From Corynebacterium lactis (lineage in GTDB: Bacteria > Actinomycetota > Actinomycetes > Mycobacteriales > Mycobacteriaceae), in NCBI RefSeq assembly GCF_900519355.1, contig NZ_ULHE01000001.1, positions 496,001 to 560,000 on the forward strand: DNA of 64,000 nt, written 5' to 3'. The notes under the pieces were generated by a model. The model saw only the letters and a list, made by a program, of their open reading frames with translations. It ran no database searches and was not told the origin of the DNA. Below, in pieces: positions 1-10,778 of the stretch; position 1 is the first letter of the stretch, and each line of letters starts with the position of its first letter. A program made the position numbers and the translations under genes.

Positions 1-110
1 GTTGAAAATATTGGTGAATGATATTTGCAAAAAATATGCTTGGTTAAATGTTAAGGGGGCGCCACGAAAACATTAAGAATTAACTGAGAGTACGTGTGTG
101 GTTTTCTACC

Positions 111-146
111 AAAAAAGAAAAGCACCGCCCGTTCAAGGGCGGTGCT
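111..146 (-). terminator. Rho-independent terminator of tRNA-Gly
   Basis: A perfect 10-bp stem (AGCACCGCCC / GGGCGGTGCT, loop GTTCAA) lies at 121-146. Read on the minus strand it is followed by a T-rich tract (111-120). It sits 8 bases beyond the encoded CCA end of the minus-strand tRNA-Gly, as expected for an intrinsic terminator. Confidence 0.85.
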
Positions 147-153
147 GAGAAAG

Positions 154-228
154 TGGAGGGGATGACGGGAATCGAACCCGCGTCTTCAGCTTGGAAGGCT
201 GAGGTATTAGCCACTATACGACATCCCC
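154..228 (-). tRNA. tRNA-Gly (anticodon TCC), CCA encoded
   Basis: On the minus strand the sequence folds as a full cloverleaf. The acceptor stem is GGGGATG/CATCCCC, the D-arm contains GTGGCTAATAC, and the anticodon stem TCAGC/GCTGA carries loop CTTCCAA, which gives anticodon TCC. The T-loop is TTCGAAT, with discriminator T followed by an encoded CCA. It reads GGA codons. A strong terminator follows directly. The boundary includes the CCA. Confidence 0.95.
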
Positions 229-489
229 ATAACGCAACACTCAAAACGATAGTCCTACCGGGCTGAGTCTTCGGGAGTCTCCATGTTGGACACCCGTGAT
301 TGAGAGCTCGGTTGGAATCGCCTTGCAGCGTTCGTACCGAGAATATTAGCGCCTGGTTTGGCAATTCGGCAATTTCCCAGCTAGGGGTAGGAAATTCGAG
401 GGAGTGTGGCGGTAAGGGGCAAGTCGGGGGAGGGATGCATCTCCAAACTTTTCAGCGCCCGGCAGATAGAGCGGGTAAAAACGTAGAGC

Positions 490-735
490 ATGGACGACAA
501 TTCAATTCGCAACCACATCAGTTCTCTCATTGACGAGGAGCGGGCGCTGCGTGCCTCCCGTGGAAAAGGGGAAGTCTCCGGCGAGTCTGAGCAGAAGCGC
601 CTGACCGTTATTGAGACGGAGCTGGACCAGTGCTGGGATCTCCTTCAGCAGCGTGCCGCCAAGCGAGAGTTTGGTGAAAACCCGGACGAGGCCAAGGTTC
701 GCGACGCGTCTGTGGTTGAGAACTACAAGTACTAA
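490..735 (+). CDS. DUF2630 family protein
   Basis: Small acidic protein of 81 residues whose whole length matches the DUF2630 family as I recall it. That family is common in actinobacteria, with an N-terminal segment like DNSIRNHISSLIDEE, a central ErrL/iE.eLDQCWDLLRQR-type helix and an Asn-Pro-Asp/Glu motif near the end. It is probably all alpha-helical and cytoplasmic. No function is established for the family that I know of. It stands alone, with no gene in the same operon. The start is the only good ATG, but no clear ribosome binding site precedes it (GTAGAGC), so the start is less certain than the family call. Confidence 0.8.
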   Translation: MDDNSIRNHISSLIDEERALRASRGKGEVSGESEQKRLTVIETELDQCWDLLQQRAAKREFGENPDEAKVRDASVVENYKY

Positions 736-810
736 AGCGGAACCTCATCGTGTCCTCGCCATTCGGCGTGCGGGAATGCGCGCTGGGTTGAGGGGTCGGC
801 ACTACTTTTA

Positions 811-837
811 GGCCCCCTATGGCTTTAGGTGGGGGCC
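811..837 (+). terminator. Possible terminator hairpin after DUF2630 gene
   Basis: Inverted repeat GGCCCCC ... GGGGGCC with a 13-base loop, 76 bases after the DUF2630 stop codon. There is no T-run after it, so it may be a weak or Rho-assisted terminator or only a structured spacer. Confidence 0.4.
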
Positions 838-1323
838 GTGAATCGCCGCGCCAAGTCGTTGGTTACACTGTGTCTCTGTCCCGAGCGGCTTGCTGCTTGG
901 GGTGGGGCTATGCGGTGTTGTGAAGTCGCTAATAATCGCGGATTATCTGTAGCGCGTGGCCGTCATAATGGAAAATCGTGAAGATCCGGCATCGACTTAG
1001 AGTGCGAAGGCGATGATTGGGTATTGAGCTGGCGTGATCGATGAGTTTCGCTTGCCGACGCACGCGCCGCTGATTGTGGACATATCGTCCTGGCGGTGGC
1101 GTCGCTGAGGTATTGCGGCTTGACGCGATGCGCTACCGGAATTTGTAGGTACTGTTACGCTGTGAAAAATGGTTATGTCCAGGCACTTTCCGGGATTTTG
1201 AGAATACTTAATACGTCAGGTAAACCTATACGGGTCCGTACATTGCCGCGGTAACGCGGGGCATTCGGGGACCCGGTGCTTTAACCCCGTGGGGTTGTTT
1301 GCTAGGTTTTCGTTTGACGCATA
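838..1323 (+). other. Gene-free region upstream of tRNA-Pro
   Basis: About 490 bases with no convincing gene on either strand. It must hold the promoter of tRNA-Pro. A TTGACG at 1120-1125 is a candidate -35 element, but I cannot point to a well-spaced -10. One copy of the dispersed 11-mer (GCTTGCCGACG, 1050-1060) lies here, one of only two intergenic copies in the window. I do not recognise a structured RNA. Confidence 0.5.
1050..1060 (-). repeat. Dispersed 11-mer GCTTGCCGACG (one of 13 copies)
   Basis: Representative of the window-wide motif CGTCGGCAAGC/GCTTGCCGACG. All exact copies I found: 1050-1060, 20303-20313, 20451-20461, 23478-23488, 24675-24685, 26921-26931, 27813-27823, 30053-30063, 32433-32443, 41220-41230, 50473-50483, 52396-52406, 53930-53940. 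This one and 20303 are intergenic; the rest are inside genes, always in the same codon phase. Confidence 0.85.
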
Positions 1324-1400
1324 CGGGGTATGGCGCAGCTTGGTAGCGCGTCCGCTTTGGGAGCGGAAGGCCGTGGGTTCAAATCCCGCTACCCCGACCA
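1324..1400 (+). tRNA. tRNA-Pro (anticodon TGG), CCA encoded
   Basis: Cloverleaf with acceptor stem CGGGGTA paired to TACCCCG, anticodon stem TCCGC/GCGGA with loop TTTGGGA (anticodon TGG), T-arm with GTTCAAATC, and an encoded CCA at the 3' end. It ends 59 bases before the trigger factor start. tRNA-Pro next to tig is an arrangement I recall from corynebacteria, and the two may be co-transcribed. Confidence 0.95.
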
Positions 1401-1459
1401 GTATCACGGGCACTCCCGTGGTCTATGAATCAATCATCGAGTTACAGGAGAGTGCACCA

Positions 1460-2821
1460 GTGAAGTCCTCCGTTGAGAAGCTTGGCGACACCCGAGTTAA
1501 GATCACCGTCGAAGTTCCTTTTGAGGAGCTCAAGCCTGAGTTCGACCAGGCCTACAAGGCTCTGTCTCAGCAGGTTCAGATTCCGGGCTTCCGCAAGGGC
1601 AAGGCCCCTGCGAAGCTGATTGAGGCCCGCTTCGGTCGCGGCCCGATCCTGGAGCAGGTCCTCAACGACATGGTTCCGTCCCGCTACGACCAGGTTGTCC
1701 GCGAGGAGGACCTGAAGGTTCTGGGTCAGCCCGAGGTTGACATCACCAAGCTGGAGGACGGCGAGGTCGTCGAGTTCACTGCTGAGGTCGACGTTCGCCC
1801 GGAGATCGAGCTGCCGAAGTTCGAGGACATCGCTGTTGAGGTTGACCCGCTGGTCGCCGACGAGGCTGCTGTTGAGGCGGAGCTGGAGAACCTGCTCGCT
1901 CGCTTCGGCACCCTGACCGGCGTTGACCGTGCAGTCGAGAAGGATGACTTCATCTCCATCGACCTGTCCGCCACCATCGACGGAGAGGAGCTGGAAGCGG
2001 CTTCGACCGAGGGCCTGTCCTACCAGGTCGGCTCCGGCGATCTGATCGATGGCCTGGATGAAGCTGTCACCGGCCTGTCCCAGGGCGAGTCCAAGGAGTT
2101 CACCACCAAGCTGGTCGCCGGCGAGCACGAGGGCGAGGACGCTCAGGTCACCGTCACCGTCCAGTCCGTCAAGGTCCGCGAGCTTCCGGAGGCCGACGAC
2201 GACTTCGCCCAGATGGCTTCCGAGTTTGACACCATCGACGAGCTGAAGGAAGACCTGGCCCGCCAGGTCGAGAACACCAAGAAGGGTGAGCAGGCTCAGC
2301 AAGTCCGCGATAAGGTTCTCGCGGCCGCTATGGAGCAGACCACCATTCCGCTGCCGGAGGGCGTTGTCAAGGAGCAGGTCGAGGGCCAGCTCCAGCAGCT
2401 CCTCGGCCAGTTCGGTGGTGACGAGAAGGTCCTGAACTCCATGCTGGAGGCTCAGGGCACCACCCGTGAGCAGTTCGACGAGGACTCCAAGAAGTCCGCT
2501 GAGGAAGCAGTCCGCACCCAGCTCTTCCTGGACGCACTGGCTGAGGAGGTTAAGCCGGAGGTTTCCCAGCAGGAGCTGACCGACCACATCCTCTTCACCG
2601 CGCAGTCCTACGGCATGGACCCGAACCAGTTCATCCAGCAGATCCAGCAGTCCGGCCAGCTCGGCAACCTCTTCGCCGACGTTCGTCGTGGCAAGGCTCT
2701 GGCCTCCTCCATCGTGAAGGCATCCGCTAAGGACACCGACGGCAACGTTGTCGACCTGAACGAGTACTTCGGCGAGGTCGAGGCTGAGAAGGCTGAGTCC
2801 GAGGACAACGCTGCTGAGTAA
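1460..2821 (+). CDS. tig: Trigger factor (peptidyl-prolyl isomerase, ribosome-bound chaperone)
   Basis: Trigger factor binds the ribosomal exit tunnel through L23 and folds nascent chains. The 453-residue protein has the N-terminal ribosome-binding domain with the signature GFRKGKAP near residues 43-50, a central FKBP-type domain (about 150-240) and a helical C-terminal domain ending in an acidic tail. The open frame runs upstream through tRNA-Pro, so I place the start at GTG 1460, ten bases after ACAGGAG (1444-1450). This yields the usual N-terminus [19 protein letters not shown]. It is followed by its own terminator and then clpP1-clpP2-clpX, a common bacterial order that couples folding and degradation of new proteins. 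Confidence 0.97.
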   Translation: MKSSVEKLGDTRVKITVEVPFEELKPEFDQAYKALSQQVQIPGFRKGKAPAKLIEARFGRGPILEQVLNDMVPSRYDQVVREEDLKVLGQPEVDITKLEDGEVVEFTAEVDVRPEIELPKFEDIAVEVDPLVADEAAVEAELENLLARFGTLTGVDRAVEKDDFISIDLSATIDGEELEAASTEGLSYQVGSGDLIDGLDEAVTGLSQGESKEFTTKLVAGEHEGEDAQVTVTVQSVKVRELPEADDDFAQMASEFDTIDELKEDLARQVENTKKGEQAQQVRDKVLAAAMEQTTIPLPEGVVKEQVEGQLQQLLGQFGGDEKVLNSMLEAQGTTREQFDEDSKKSAEEAVRTQLFLDALAEEVKPEVSQQELTDHILFTAQSYGMDPNQFIQQIQQSGQLGNLFADVRRGKALASSIVKASAKDTDGNVVDLNEYFGEVEAEKAESEDNAAE

Positions 2822-2924
2822 ACGTGGCGATTGGTTGCGCCATTGGTCGCGCTAGGTATAGCGGGACTAGGAACGTGACCAATACATTGCGCACATCGCA
2901 AGAGGCGCAACGCTGACAGCGAAC

Positions 2925-2959
2925 AAGGGCCGTTCCCGAAACAAAGGGACGGCCCTTTT
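2925..2959 (+). terminator. Rho-independent terminator after tig
   Basis: AAGGGCCGT(T)CCC pairs with GGGACGGCCCTT with one bulged T, followed by TTTT (2956-2959). It lies about 100 bases after the tig stop and before the clpP1 ribosome binding site, which indicates that tig and clpP1 are separate transcripts. Confidence 0.85.
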
Positions 2960-3017
2960 CGTTACCCTCTAATGAACAACAAAACTTGGATACTTTACGG
3001 AAGGGAAGTAGACCCCG

Positions 3018-3599
3018 ATGAGCGATAATTCCCCAATGTCGGCGAACTCCGTTTTCGACAAGCTCCTGAAGGAGCGCATCATTTGGCTCGGCGATCAGGT
3101 TGATGACGAGATTGCGAACAAGCTCTGCGGTCAGATGCTGCTTCTGGCAGCTGAGGATCCGGAGGCGGATATTTCGCTGTACATCAACTCGCCGGGTGGC
3201 TCCGTCACCGCCGGCATGGCGATTTATGACACCATGCAGTTCGTCCCGTGTGATGTTGCGACCTACGGCATGGGCCTGGCCGCTTCGATGGGGCAGTTCC
3301 TGCTGGCAGCCGGCGCGAAGGGCAAGCGTTACGCCCTGCCTCACGCTCGTATTATGATGCACCAGCCGTCCGCTGGCATCGGCGGAACCGCTTCCGATAT
3401 CACCATCCAGGCAGAGCAGTTCGCTCAGACCAAGAAGGAAATGGCCCGTCTGATCGCTCAGCACACCGGCCAGCCGGTGGAGCGCATCGTAGAGGACTCG
3501 GACCGTGACCGCTGGTTCACCGCTCAGGAGGCGAAGGAGTACGGTCTCGTCGATCACGTCGTGTCCGCATTGAAGGACACCGCGGAAGCAGAGAAGTAA
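3018..3599 (+). CDS. clpP1: ATP-dependent Clp protease proteolytic subunit 1
   Basis: Serine peptidase subunit of the Clp protease, which stacks with ClpP2 in a mixed barrel in actinobacteria and is fed by ClpX or ClpC. The 193 residues cover the whole S14 family domain. Catalytic Ser90 lies in GLAASMGQ and His115 in MMHQPS, with an Asp in the following helical part. The oxyanion segment [10 protein letters not shown] is intact. A Shine-Dalgarno-like GGAAGGGA precedes the ATG at a normal distance. The gene ends 11 bases before clpP2, so the two form an operon, as expected for subunits that need each other. Confidence 0.97.
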   Translation: MSDNSPMSANSVFDKLLKERIIWLGDQVDDEIANKLCGQMLLLAAEDPEADISLYINSPGGSVTAGMAIYDTMQFVPCDVATYGMGLAASMGQFLLAAGAKGKRYALPHARIMMHQPSAGIGGTASDITIQAEQFAQTKKEMARLIAQHTGQPVERIVEDSDRDRWFTAQEAKEYGLVDHVVSALKDTAEAEK

Positions 3600-3610
3600 G
3601 AGGCGTAGAG

Positions 3611-4246
3611 ATGAACATGGAGATTAACAAGATGCAGATGCCGCAGTCGCGCTACGTGCTTCCCTCCTTCGTGGAGCACTCTAGCTTCGGAGCGAAGGAA
3701 TCCAACCCGTACAACAAGCTCTTCGAGGAGCGCATCATCTTCCTCGGCTCTCAGGTGGACGACACCGCTGCGAATGACATTATGGCGCAGCTTCTCGTTC
3801 TTGAGGGGTTGGACCCGGATCGTGACATTACGATGTACATCAACTCCCCGGGTGGCTCCTTCACGTCGTTGATGGCGATCTACGACACGATGCAGTACGT
3901 GCGCCCCGACGTGCAGACGGTGTGCCTCGGCCAGGCTGCCTCGGCCGCTGCCGTCCTACTCGCTGCCGGTGCCCCGGGTAAGCGTGCGGCGCTGCCGAAC
4001 GCCCGTGTCCTGATTCACCAGCCGGCCACCCAGGGCATTCAGGGGCAGGTCTCTGACCTGGAAATTCAGGCGGCTGAGATTGAGCGTATGCGCACCCTCA
4101 TGGAGGAGACTCTGGCTCGCCACTCGGGTCGAACGGCTGAGCAGGTCCGCAAGGACACCGACCGCGACAAGATCCTGACAGCACAGGAGGCCGTCGAGTA
4201 CGGCATCATCGATCAGGTCTTCGACTACCGCAAGCACAACGCCTAA
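3611..4246 (+). CDS. clpP2: ATP-dependent Clp protease proteolytic subunit 2
   Basis: Second ClpP subunit of the actinobacterial ClpP1P2 pair. The 211 residues include catalytic Ser111 (LGQAASAAA), His136 (VLIHQPA) and the conserved NSPGGSFTS segment. The N-terminus is longer than ClpP1, which fits a short processed propeptide; processing is inferred, not seen. The start at 3611 is preceded by AAGAGG (3598-3603), and an in-frame ATG at 3617 is an alternative. It is 11 bases downstream of clpP1 and upstream of clpX, separated from clpX by a 177-base spacer with hairpins. Confidence 0.97.
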   Translation: MNMEINKMQMPQSRYVLPSFVEHSSFGAKESNPYNKLFEERIIFLGSQVDDTAANDIMAQLLVLEGLDPDRDITMYINSPGGSFTSLMAIYDTMQYVRPDVQTVCLGQAASAAAVLLAAGAPGKRAALPNARVLIHQPATQGIQGQVSDLEIQAAEIERMRTLMEETLARHSGRTAEQVRKDTDRDKILTAQEAVEYGIIDQVFDYRKHNA

Positions 4247-4423
4247 TTTGGTTGGCGCCGCGTAAGCGGTAAACATAGAAGTCCCCGCCGAGAGAGGTCG
4301 TATATTAGACGCTCGCCCGGCGGGGCTTGCCCGGGCGTGGGGAACCGCTTGGAAGCGGTCTTCCACGGTAGGGTAGTCAGAGCAGTTGTAACACTAGAGC
4401 GGAAAGGCGGCCGCGGGAGCCTC
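4247..4423 (+). other. clpP2-clpX spacer with two hairpins
   Basis: Holds a G/C-rich stem (CGCCCGG.../CCGGGCG, about 4314-4337) and a smaller one (ACCGCTT gg AAGCGGT, 4344-4359). Neither is followed by a T-run. They could attenuate transcription into clpX or mark a separate clpX promoter region. I see no gene here. Confidence 0.45.
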
Positions 4424-5686
4424 ATGGCACGTATGCAAGAAAGCGCTGATTTGCTGAAATGCTCTTTCTGTGGGAAGAGTCAAAAGCAGGTCAAAAAGCT
4501 CATCGCTGGACCTGGTGTCTACATCTGTAATGAGTGCATCGAACTCTGCAATGAGATCATCGAAGAAGAGCTCAACACCGGCGCCGAGGCCTCGCAGAGC
4601 AGCGATGCTCTTCCTCGGCCGAAGGAAATCCGTGACTTCTTGGACGAGTACGTTATCGGCCAGGACGTCGCAAAGCGGACTCTCGCGGTGGCGGTGTACA
4701 ACCACTACAAGCGCATCAAGGCTGGTGAGACGGCGGGTAGTGAGGACGTGGAGCTGCAGAAGTCGAATATTCTGCTGCTCGGCCCGACCGGCTGTGGCAA
4801 GACCTACCTCGCTCAGACGTTGGCGAGGAAGCTGGATGTGCCTTTCGCCATCGCCGATGCGACCAGCTTGACCGAGGCCGGTTATGTCGGCGAGGACGTG
4901 GAGAATATTCTGCTGAAGCTGCTGCAGGCGACCGATTTCGACGTTGAGAAGGCGCAGCGTGGCATCATCTACGTCGATGAGATCGACAAGATTTCGCGCA
5001 AGTCGGAGAACACCTCGATTACCCGCGATGTCTCCGGCGAGGGCGTGCAGCAGGCGCTGCTGAAGATCCTGGAGGGCACTGTCGCAGCCGTGCCGCCGCA
5101 GGGCGGGCGCAAGTTGCCGAACCAGGAATTTATCCAGTTCGATACCTCTAACGTGCTCTTCATCGTGGCGGGCGCTTTTGCTGGGCTGGAGAAGGTCGTG
5201 CAAGAGCGCGTCGGCAAGAAGGGGCTCGGCTTCGGCGCGGAGGTCCGCTCGGTCAACGATGCCGACAACGCCGATCCTTTCCGTGACGTTCTCCCGGAGG
5301 ACCTGGTCCGCTTCGGCCTGATCCCGGAATTCATCGGCCGCCTGCCGGTCCTGGCGTCGGTGACCAACCTCGACGAGGAGGCGCTGGTGCGCGTCCTCAC
5401 CGAGCCGAAGAACTCGCTGGTGCGCCAGTATCAGCGCCTGTTCGAGATGGACGGGGTCACCCTCACGCTTGACGACGAAGCGCTCAGCGCCATTGCGGCG
5501 AAGGCTATCAGCCGGAATACCGGTGCCCGAGGCCTTCGCGGAATCATGGAGGAGATCCTGGTCCCGGTGATGTTCGAGGTGCCGGAGCGGGATGACATCT
5601 CTGAGGTCATCGTGCATAGGGAATGCGTGACCGAGGGCGCTGCCCCGGAGATGGTCAAGCGCGGTGAGGACAAGAAGTCCGCGTAA
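4424..5686 (+). CDS. clpX: ATP-dependent Clp protease ATP-binding subunit ClpX
   Basis: AAA+ unfoldase that delivers substrates to ClpP1P2. It has 420 residues. The N-terminal zinc-binding domain has four cysteines (C13, C16, C35, C38), followed by Walker A GPTGCGKT, the pore loop GYVGED, Walker [10 protein letters not shown] and the sensor/C-terminal small domain. The open frame extends 29 codons further upstream, but [19 protein letters not shown] matches the known start of actinobacterial ClpX. It begins at 4424 behind GGGAG (4415-4419). A strong bidirectional terminator follows. Confidence 0.97.
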   Translation: MARMQESADLLKCSFCGKSQKQVKKLIAGPGVYICNECIELCNEIIEEELNTGAEASQSSDALPRPKEIRDFLDEYVIGQDVAKRTLAVAVYNHYKRIKAGETAGSEDVELQKSNILLLGPTGCGKTYLAQTLARKLDVPFAIADATSLTEAGYVGEDVENILLKLLQATDFDVEKAQRGIIYVDEIDKISRKSENTSITRDVSGEGVQQALLKILEGTVAAVPPQGGRKLPNQEFIQFDTSNVLFIVAGAFAGLEKVVQERVGKKGLGFGAEVRSVNDADNADPFRDVLPEDLVRFGLIPEFIGRLPVLASVTNLDEEALVRVLTEPKNSLVRQYQRLFEMDGVTLTLDDEALSAIAAKAISRNTGARGLRGIMEEILVPVMFEVPERDDISEVIVHRECVTEGAAPEMVKRGEDKKSA

Positions 5687-5746
5687 AGGCTTCGCACTTT
5701 TAGCGGTGCGCTAACTCCCACAGGATTGTGTGCAGTCTAGCGGGAA

Positions 5747-5785
5747 AAGGAAGGGCCCCACGTCGATGGCGTGGGGCCCTTCCTT
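5747..5785. terminator. Strong bidirectional terminator between clpX and a convergent tetR
   Basis: A perfect 16-bp stem (arms 5747-5762 and 5770-5785; AAGGAAGGGCCCCACG pairs with its complement, 7-base loop) with U-rich flanks on both sides. It separates clpX (plus) from the TetR gene (minus), whose 3' ends face each other. Confidence 0.9.
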
Positions 5786-5841
5786 GTATTCATATCCGGC
5801 ATGGGCGCAGGTGGAGCTACCGATGGCGGCGCGTCGCCCAC

Positions 5842-6627
5842 CTAGTCATCCATGCCGTAGATGTCGCGGTAGTCGGGTGCGTCGTCGGAGGTCAGGTCGC
5901 GAACCTCTGGGTCCGGCTGGTCGCCGTAGACCTCGGCGCCGAGCGCCGATTCGTTGACATTGTGGGACGCGAGCAGCGACGTGTACGAGCTTCCGGGAGC
6001 GTTACGCGGCGAGGAGGTCAGAAGACTCGTCACCGTGTCCTGCGCGAACTCGCGGAGTTTGTCGGCGAGGACGGTAGATGTCATCTCGATGCCGTAGAGG
6101 TTTTCGAAGGTGCGCTGGTGCAGGGTGGGGAACGTCGCGAGCGACAGAACCAGAATGTAGAGATCCAGAGCTGAGATGTCGGTGCGAAACGCGCCGTAGT
6201 CGCGGCCGAGGAGGAGAATCCTGTCGAATTCTAGGACGATGGGGGACTGGCCGCCGAGCCCTTGAGCGTCTTCCAGCGGGAGCACGGGGTGGAGGTTTTC
6301 CTGAATGATAAACCGCACCGCAAGGGGGTTCGCGGAGAAGTAATCGTAGATGACTCCTACGACGTGCTGCAGTGCCTCGACCGGAACCGTGGAGTGCGTC
6401 CGAAGCGCATCATCGTCGGGGCGCACGCTTTCCAGGACGTGCTCCCAGGTTGCCCGGTACAGGCCCATCTTGTCGCCACAGTGATAGTGCAGCATTCGCT
6501 TGGAGACGCCCGACGACGCTGCGATGGTGTCCAGGCGCGCATCCGCATACCCCTTTGCGGTGAATTCTTGAAGCGCTGCAACCAATACTGGGTGGGGGAT
6601 TGCATCGGAGGAGCCTGGAGACTTCAT
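5842..6627 (-). CDS. TetR/AcrR family transcriptional regulator
   Basis: 261-residue regulator. The N-terminal helix-turn-helix is typical of TetR proteins: about residues 10-60 contain LVAALQEFTAKGYADARLDT and SSGVSKRMLHYHCGDKMGLY. The remaining residues are the ligand-binding helical domain, with an acidic, low-complexity tail. The open frame starts 24 codons earlier, but the ATG at 6627 is preceded by AAAGGA at a good distance and gives the expected N-terminus. It is divergent from mdh, with 231 bases between the starts, so it could control itself or mdh. The ligand is unknown, and I found no clear palindromic operator. Confidence 0.9.
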   Translation of the reverse strand: MKSPGSSDAIPHPVLVAALQEFTAKGYADARLDTIAASSGVSKRMLHYHCGDKMGLYRATWEHVLESVRPDDDALRTHSTVPVEALQHVVGVIYDYFSANPLAVRFIIQENLHPVLPLEDAQGLGGQSPIVLEFDRILLLGRDYGAFRTDISALDLYILVLSLATFPTLHQRTFENLYGIEMTSTVLADKLREFAQDTVTSLLTSSPRNAPGSSYTSLLASHNVNESALGAEVYGDQPDPEVRDLTSDDAPDYRDIYGMDD

Positions 6628-7842
<1,215 letters not shown>

Positions 7843-7901
7843 AGCGTTCCTTCAATAATTCCTTTGTGGAGGATTCCTCGATGAGGATCCTCTACCGATA
7901 G

Positions 7902-7941
7902 GGCGCCCCCGTACGGCATGAAGCCGGGTGGGGCGCCTTTT
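7902..7941 (+). terminator. Rho-independent terminator after mdh
   Basis: GGCGCCCC (7902-7909) pairs with GGGGCGCC (7930-7937), followed by TTTT. A second smaller hairpin (7870-7891, AGGAT...ATCCT) lies between the stop codon and this terminator. Confidence 0.85.
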
Positions 7942-8031
7942 CGCGTTCCGGGGCCTGTCGTTGTGCCGACCCCGGGCCGAACCTTGGGTCTCGTCGTAAA
8001 GCGGTGTCAAACCCAATCCGGGCGAAGCGCT

Positions 8032-8037
8032 AAGATG
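8032..8037 (+). promoter_or_regulatory. -10 element (TAAGAT) of valS, leaderless start
   Basis: TAAGAT ends six bases before the valS GTG (8044), and there is no ribosome binding site. Transcription would therefore start at or next to the start codon. The same TANNNT plus 6-8 base spacing precedes several other genes in this window. Confidence 0.65.
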
Positions 8038-8043
8038 TAGCGC

Positions 8044-10778
8044 GTGACTGAGAACAACGTGGACCAGAACAAAGCAGATAAGTTGCCCAAGTCGTGGAAC
8101 CCGGCTGAGGTAGAGGCTGACCTCTACCAGGGCTGGGTGGACGCCGGCTATTTCAAGGCCGACCCGAGCAGCGATAAGCCGGCTTATTCTATTGTGCTGC
8201 CTCCGCCGAACGTGACGGGCCAGCTCCACATGGGTCACGCTCTGGATCACACGTTGATGGACTCGCTGGTGCGCCGCAAGCGCATGCAGGGCTTTGAGGT
8301 GCTGTGGCTGCCGGGTATGGACCACGCCGGTATTGCGACGCAGACCAAGGTCGAGGCCATGCTGAAGGAGACCGAGGGCAAGGACCGCTTCGACTACGGC
8401 CGCGAGGAGTTCGTGGAGAAGGTCTGGGAGTGGAAGAAGGAGTACGGTGGCCGCATCGGCAACCAGATGCGCCAGATCGGTGACTCCCTCGACTGGTCCC
8501 GCGAGCGCTTCACGCTTGATGACGGGCTGTCGCGCGCAGTGCAGACTATCTTCAAGGAGCTCTTCGACCAGGGCCTGATTTACCGGGCGAAGCGCATGGT
8601 CAACTGGTCTCCGGTTCTGCAGACGGCGATCTCGGACATCGAGGTCAAGTACGAGGACGTCGAGGGCGAGCTGGTCTCCTTCCGCTACGGCGACGGCGAC
8701 GATTCCATTGTCGTGGCCACTACTCGTGTGGAGACGATGCTGGGTGACGTCGCGATTGCGGTTCACCCGGAGGACGAGCGCTACACGCACCTGGTGGGCA
8801 AGGTCTTCGACCACCCCTTCCGCGAGGATCTGAAGATTCAGGTCATCGCTGACGATTACGTCGACCGCGAGTTCGGCACGGGCGCGGTGAAGATTACGCC
8901 TGCGCACGACCCGAACGACTTCGCGATGGGCCAGCGCCACAACCTGGACATGCCGGAGGTCATCGACGGCACCGGCCACATCTTCAACACGGGCACTCGC
9001 TTCGACGGCATGGACCGCGCCGAGGCCCGCACGGCGCTGACGGAGGCGCTGCGTGAGCAGGGCCGTATCGTTAAGGAGATTCGCCCGTACGTCCACTCCG
9101 TCGGCCACTCGGAGCGCTCCGGCGAGCCGATCGAGCCGCTGCTGAGTGAGCAGTGGTGGGTCAAGGTCGACGAGCTGGCGAAGATGTCCGGCGATGCGAT
9201 TCGCTCGGGCGACACCGTGATTCATCCGGCGTCGCAGGAGCCGCGCTGGTTCGATTGGGTCGACGACATGCACGACTGGTGTATTTCCCGCCAGCTCTGG
9301 TGGGGCCACCGCATCCCGATCTGGTACGGCCCAGAGGGCGAGATTGTCTGCGTCGGCCCGGATGACGAGGCTCCGACCGGCGAGGGCTGGTACCAGGACC
9401 CGGACGTGCTGGATACCTGGTTCTCGTCTGCGCTGTGGCCTTTCTCCACGATGGGCTGGCCGGACGCGACTGAGGAGCTGGCCAAGTTTTACCCGACGTC
9501 CGTGCTGGTCACCGGCTACGACATTCTCTTCTTCTGGGTAGCCCGCATGATGATGTTCTCGACCTTTGCCGCGAAGCTGCCGGGCTCGCCGCTGGGCGAG
9601 GGCACCGACGGCCGCCCGCAGATCCCGTTCAAGGACGTCTTCCTGCACGGCCTGGTCCGCGACGAGCAGGGCCGTAAGATGTCGAAGTCGCTGGGCAACG
9701 GCATCGACCCGCTCGACTGGGTCCGCGACTTTGGCGCCGACGCCCTGCGCTTCACCCTGGCCCGCGGCGCGAACCCGGGCTCGGACCTGCCGGTCGGCAA
9801 CGACGCCGCGCAGAGCTCCCGCAACTTCGCGACCAAGCTGTTTAACGCCACCCGCTTCGCGCTGATGAATGGCGCGGAGGTCGGCGAGCTGCCCGCCCGC
9901 GAGACCCTCACCGACACCGACCGCTGGATCCTGGACCGCTTGGAGCAGGTCGCGCCGAGGTGGACAAGAACCTAGACGCCTACGAGTTCTCCAAGGCCAA
10001 CGAGGCCCTGTACCACTTCGCGTGGGACGAGTTCTGTGACTGGTACCTGGAGATGTCCAAGGTGGACTTCCCGCGCCTGGCCGAGGGCGAGGAGATGACC
10101 GAGGAGCAGGCCGCCCGCGCCGCCTCGACCCGCCTGGTGCTCGGCCGCGTGCTGGACACCCTCCTGCGCCTGCTGCACCCGACCATGCCGTTCGTCACCG
10201 AGACGCTGTGGAAGGCGCTTACCGACGGCTCCGAGGGCTTCGCGGAGTCCCTGGTCATCTCCGCGTGGCCGGATGCTTCGATGACCACCGACGGCGCTGC
10301 AATCGACGAGGTGGCCGCCCGCCGCATCGAGGACGCCCAGAAGCTGGTCACCGAGCTGCGCCGATTCCGCAACGACCAGGGTGTTAAGCCGTCGCAGCGC
10401 GTCCCGGCCCGCATGGACATCGCCGCCGCTGACCTTTCCGGCCAGGAGGAGATCATTCGCTCCCTGGCCCGCGCGGAGGCCCCAGAGGAGGGCTTCAACG
10501 CCACCGCCTCCATCGAGGTCCGCCTGTCGCAGGCCACCGTCGTTGTGGAGCTGGACACCTCCGGCACCGTCGATGTCGCCGCAGAGCGCAAGCGCCTGGA
10601 GAAGGACCTGGCGAAGGCAGAGAAGGAGCTCGAGGGCACCAACAAGAAGCTGGGTAACGAGGCCTTCCTGGCGAAGGCCCCGGACCAGGTCGTCGAGAAG
10701 ATTAAGGCGCGCCACCAGGTCGCGCTGGAGGAAATCGAGCGCATCAAGGCTCGTCTGGAAGGGCTGCCGCAGGCATGA
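8044..10778 (+). CDS. valS: Valyl-tRNA synthetase (frameshifted in this sequence)
   Basis: Class I aminoacyl-tRNA synthetase that charges tRNA-Val and edits Thr. It has the HIGH-type motif HMGH (after PPNVTGQL), the CP1 editing domain, the KMSKS motif ([11 protein letters not shown]), an anticodon-binding domain and a C-terminal coiled coil ending near 10770. As given, the frame breaks near 9951. Upstream reads ...LDRLEQV, and the continuation [14 protein letters not shown] lies in another frame. Adding one C after 9951 restores Gln-Val-Arg-Ala-Glu-Val-Asp, giving about 911 residues. The gene is essential, so a sequencing error is the likeliest cause. The stop overlaps the folC start (ATGA). 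Confidence 0.93.

Noticed and set aside
1442..2587. Long antisense open frame opposite tig (381 codons)
   Set aside because: Its Leu/Gly-rich, Cys-free product has no family likeness and arises from the codon bias of tig on the opposite strand.
7852..9648. Long antisense open frame opposite valS
   Set aside because: Product is Arg/Val/Leu-rich without recognisable domains; the plus strand codes a clear ValRS over the same bases.
9940..9965. Programmed ribosomal frameshifting in valS (and similarly obg)
   Set aside because: No slippery heptamer or downstream stimulatory structure is evident, homologues are single-frame, and several unrelated genes in the window show the same kind of one-base defect.
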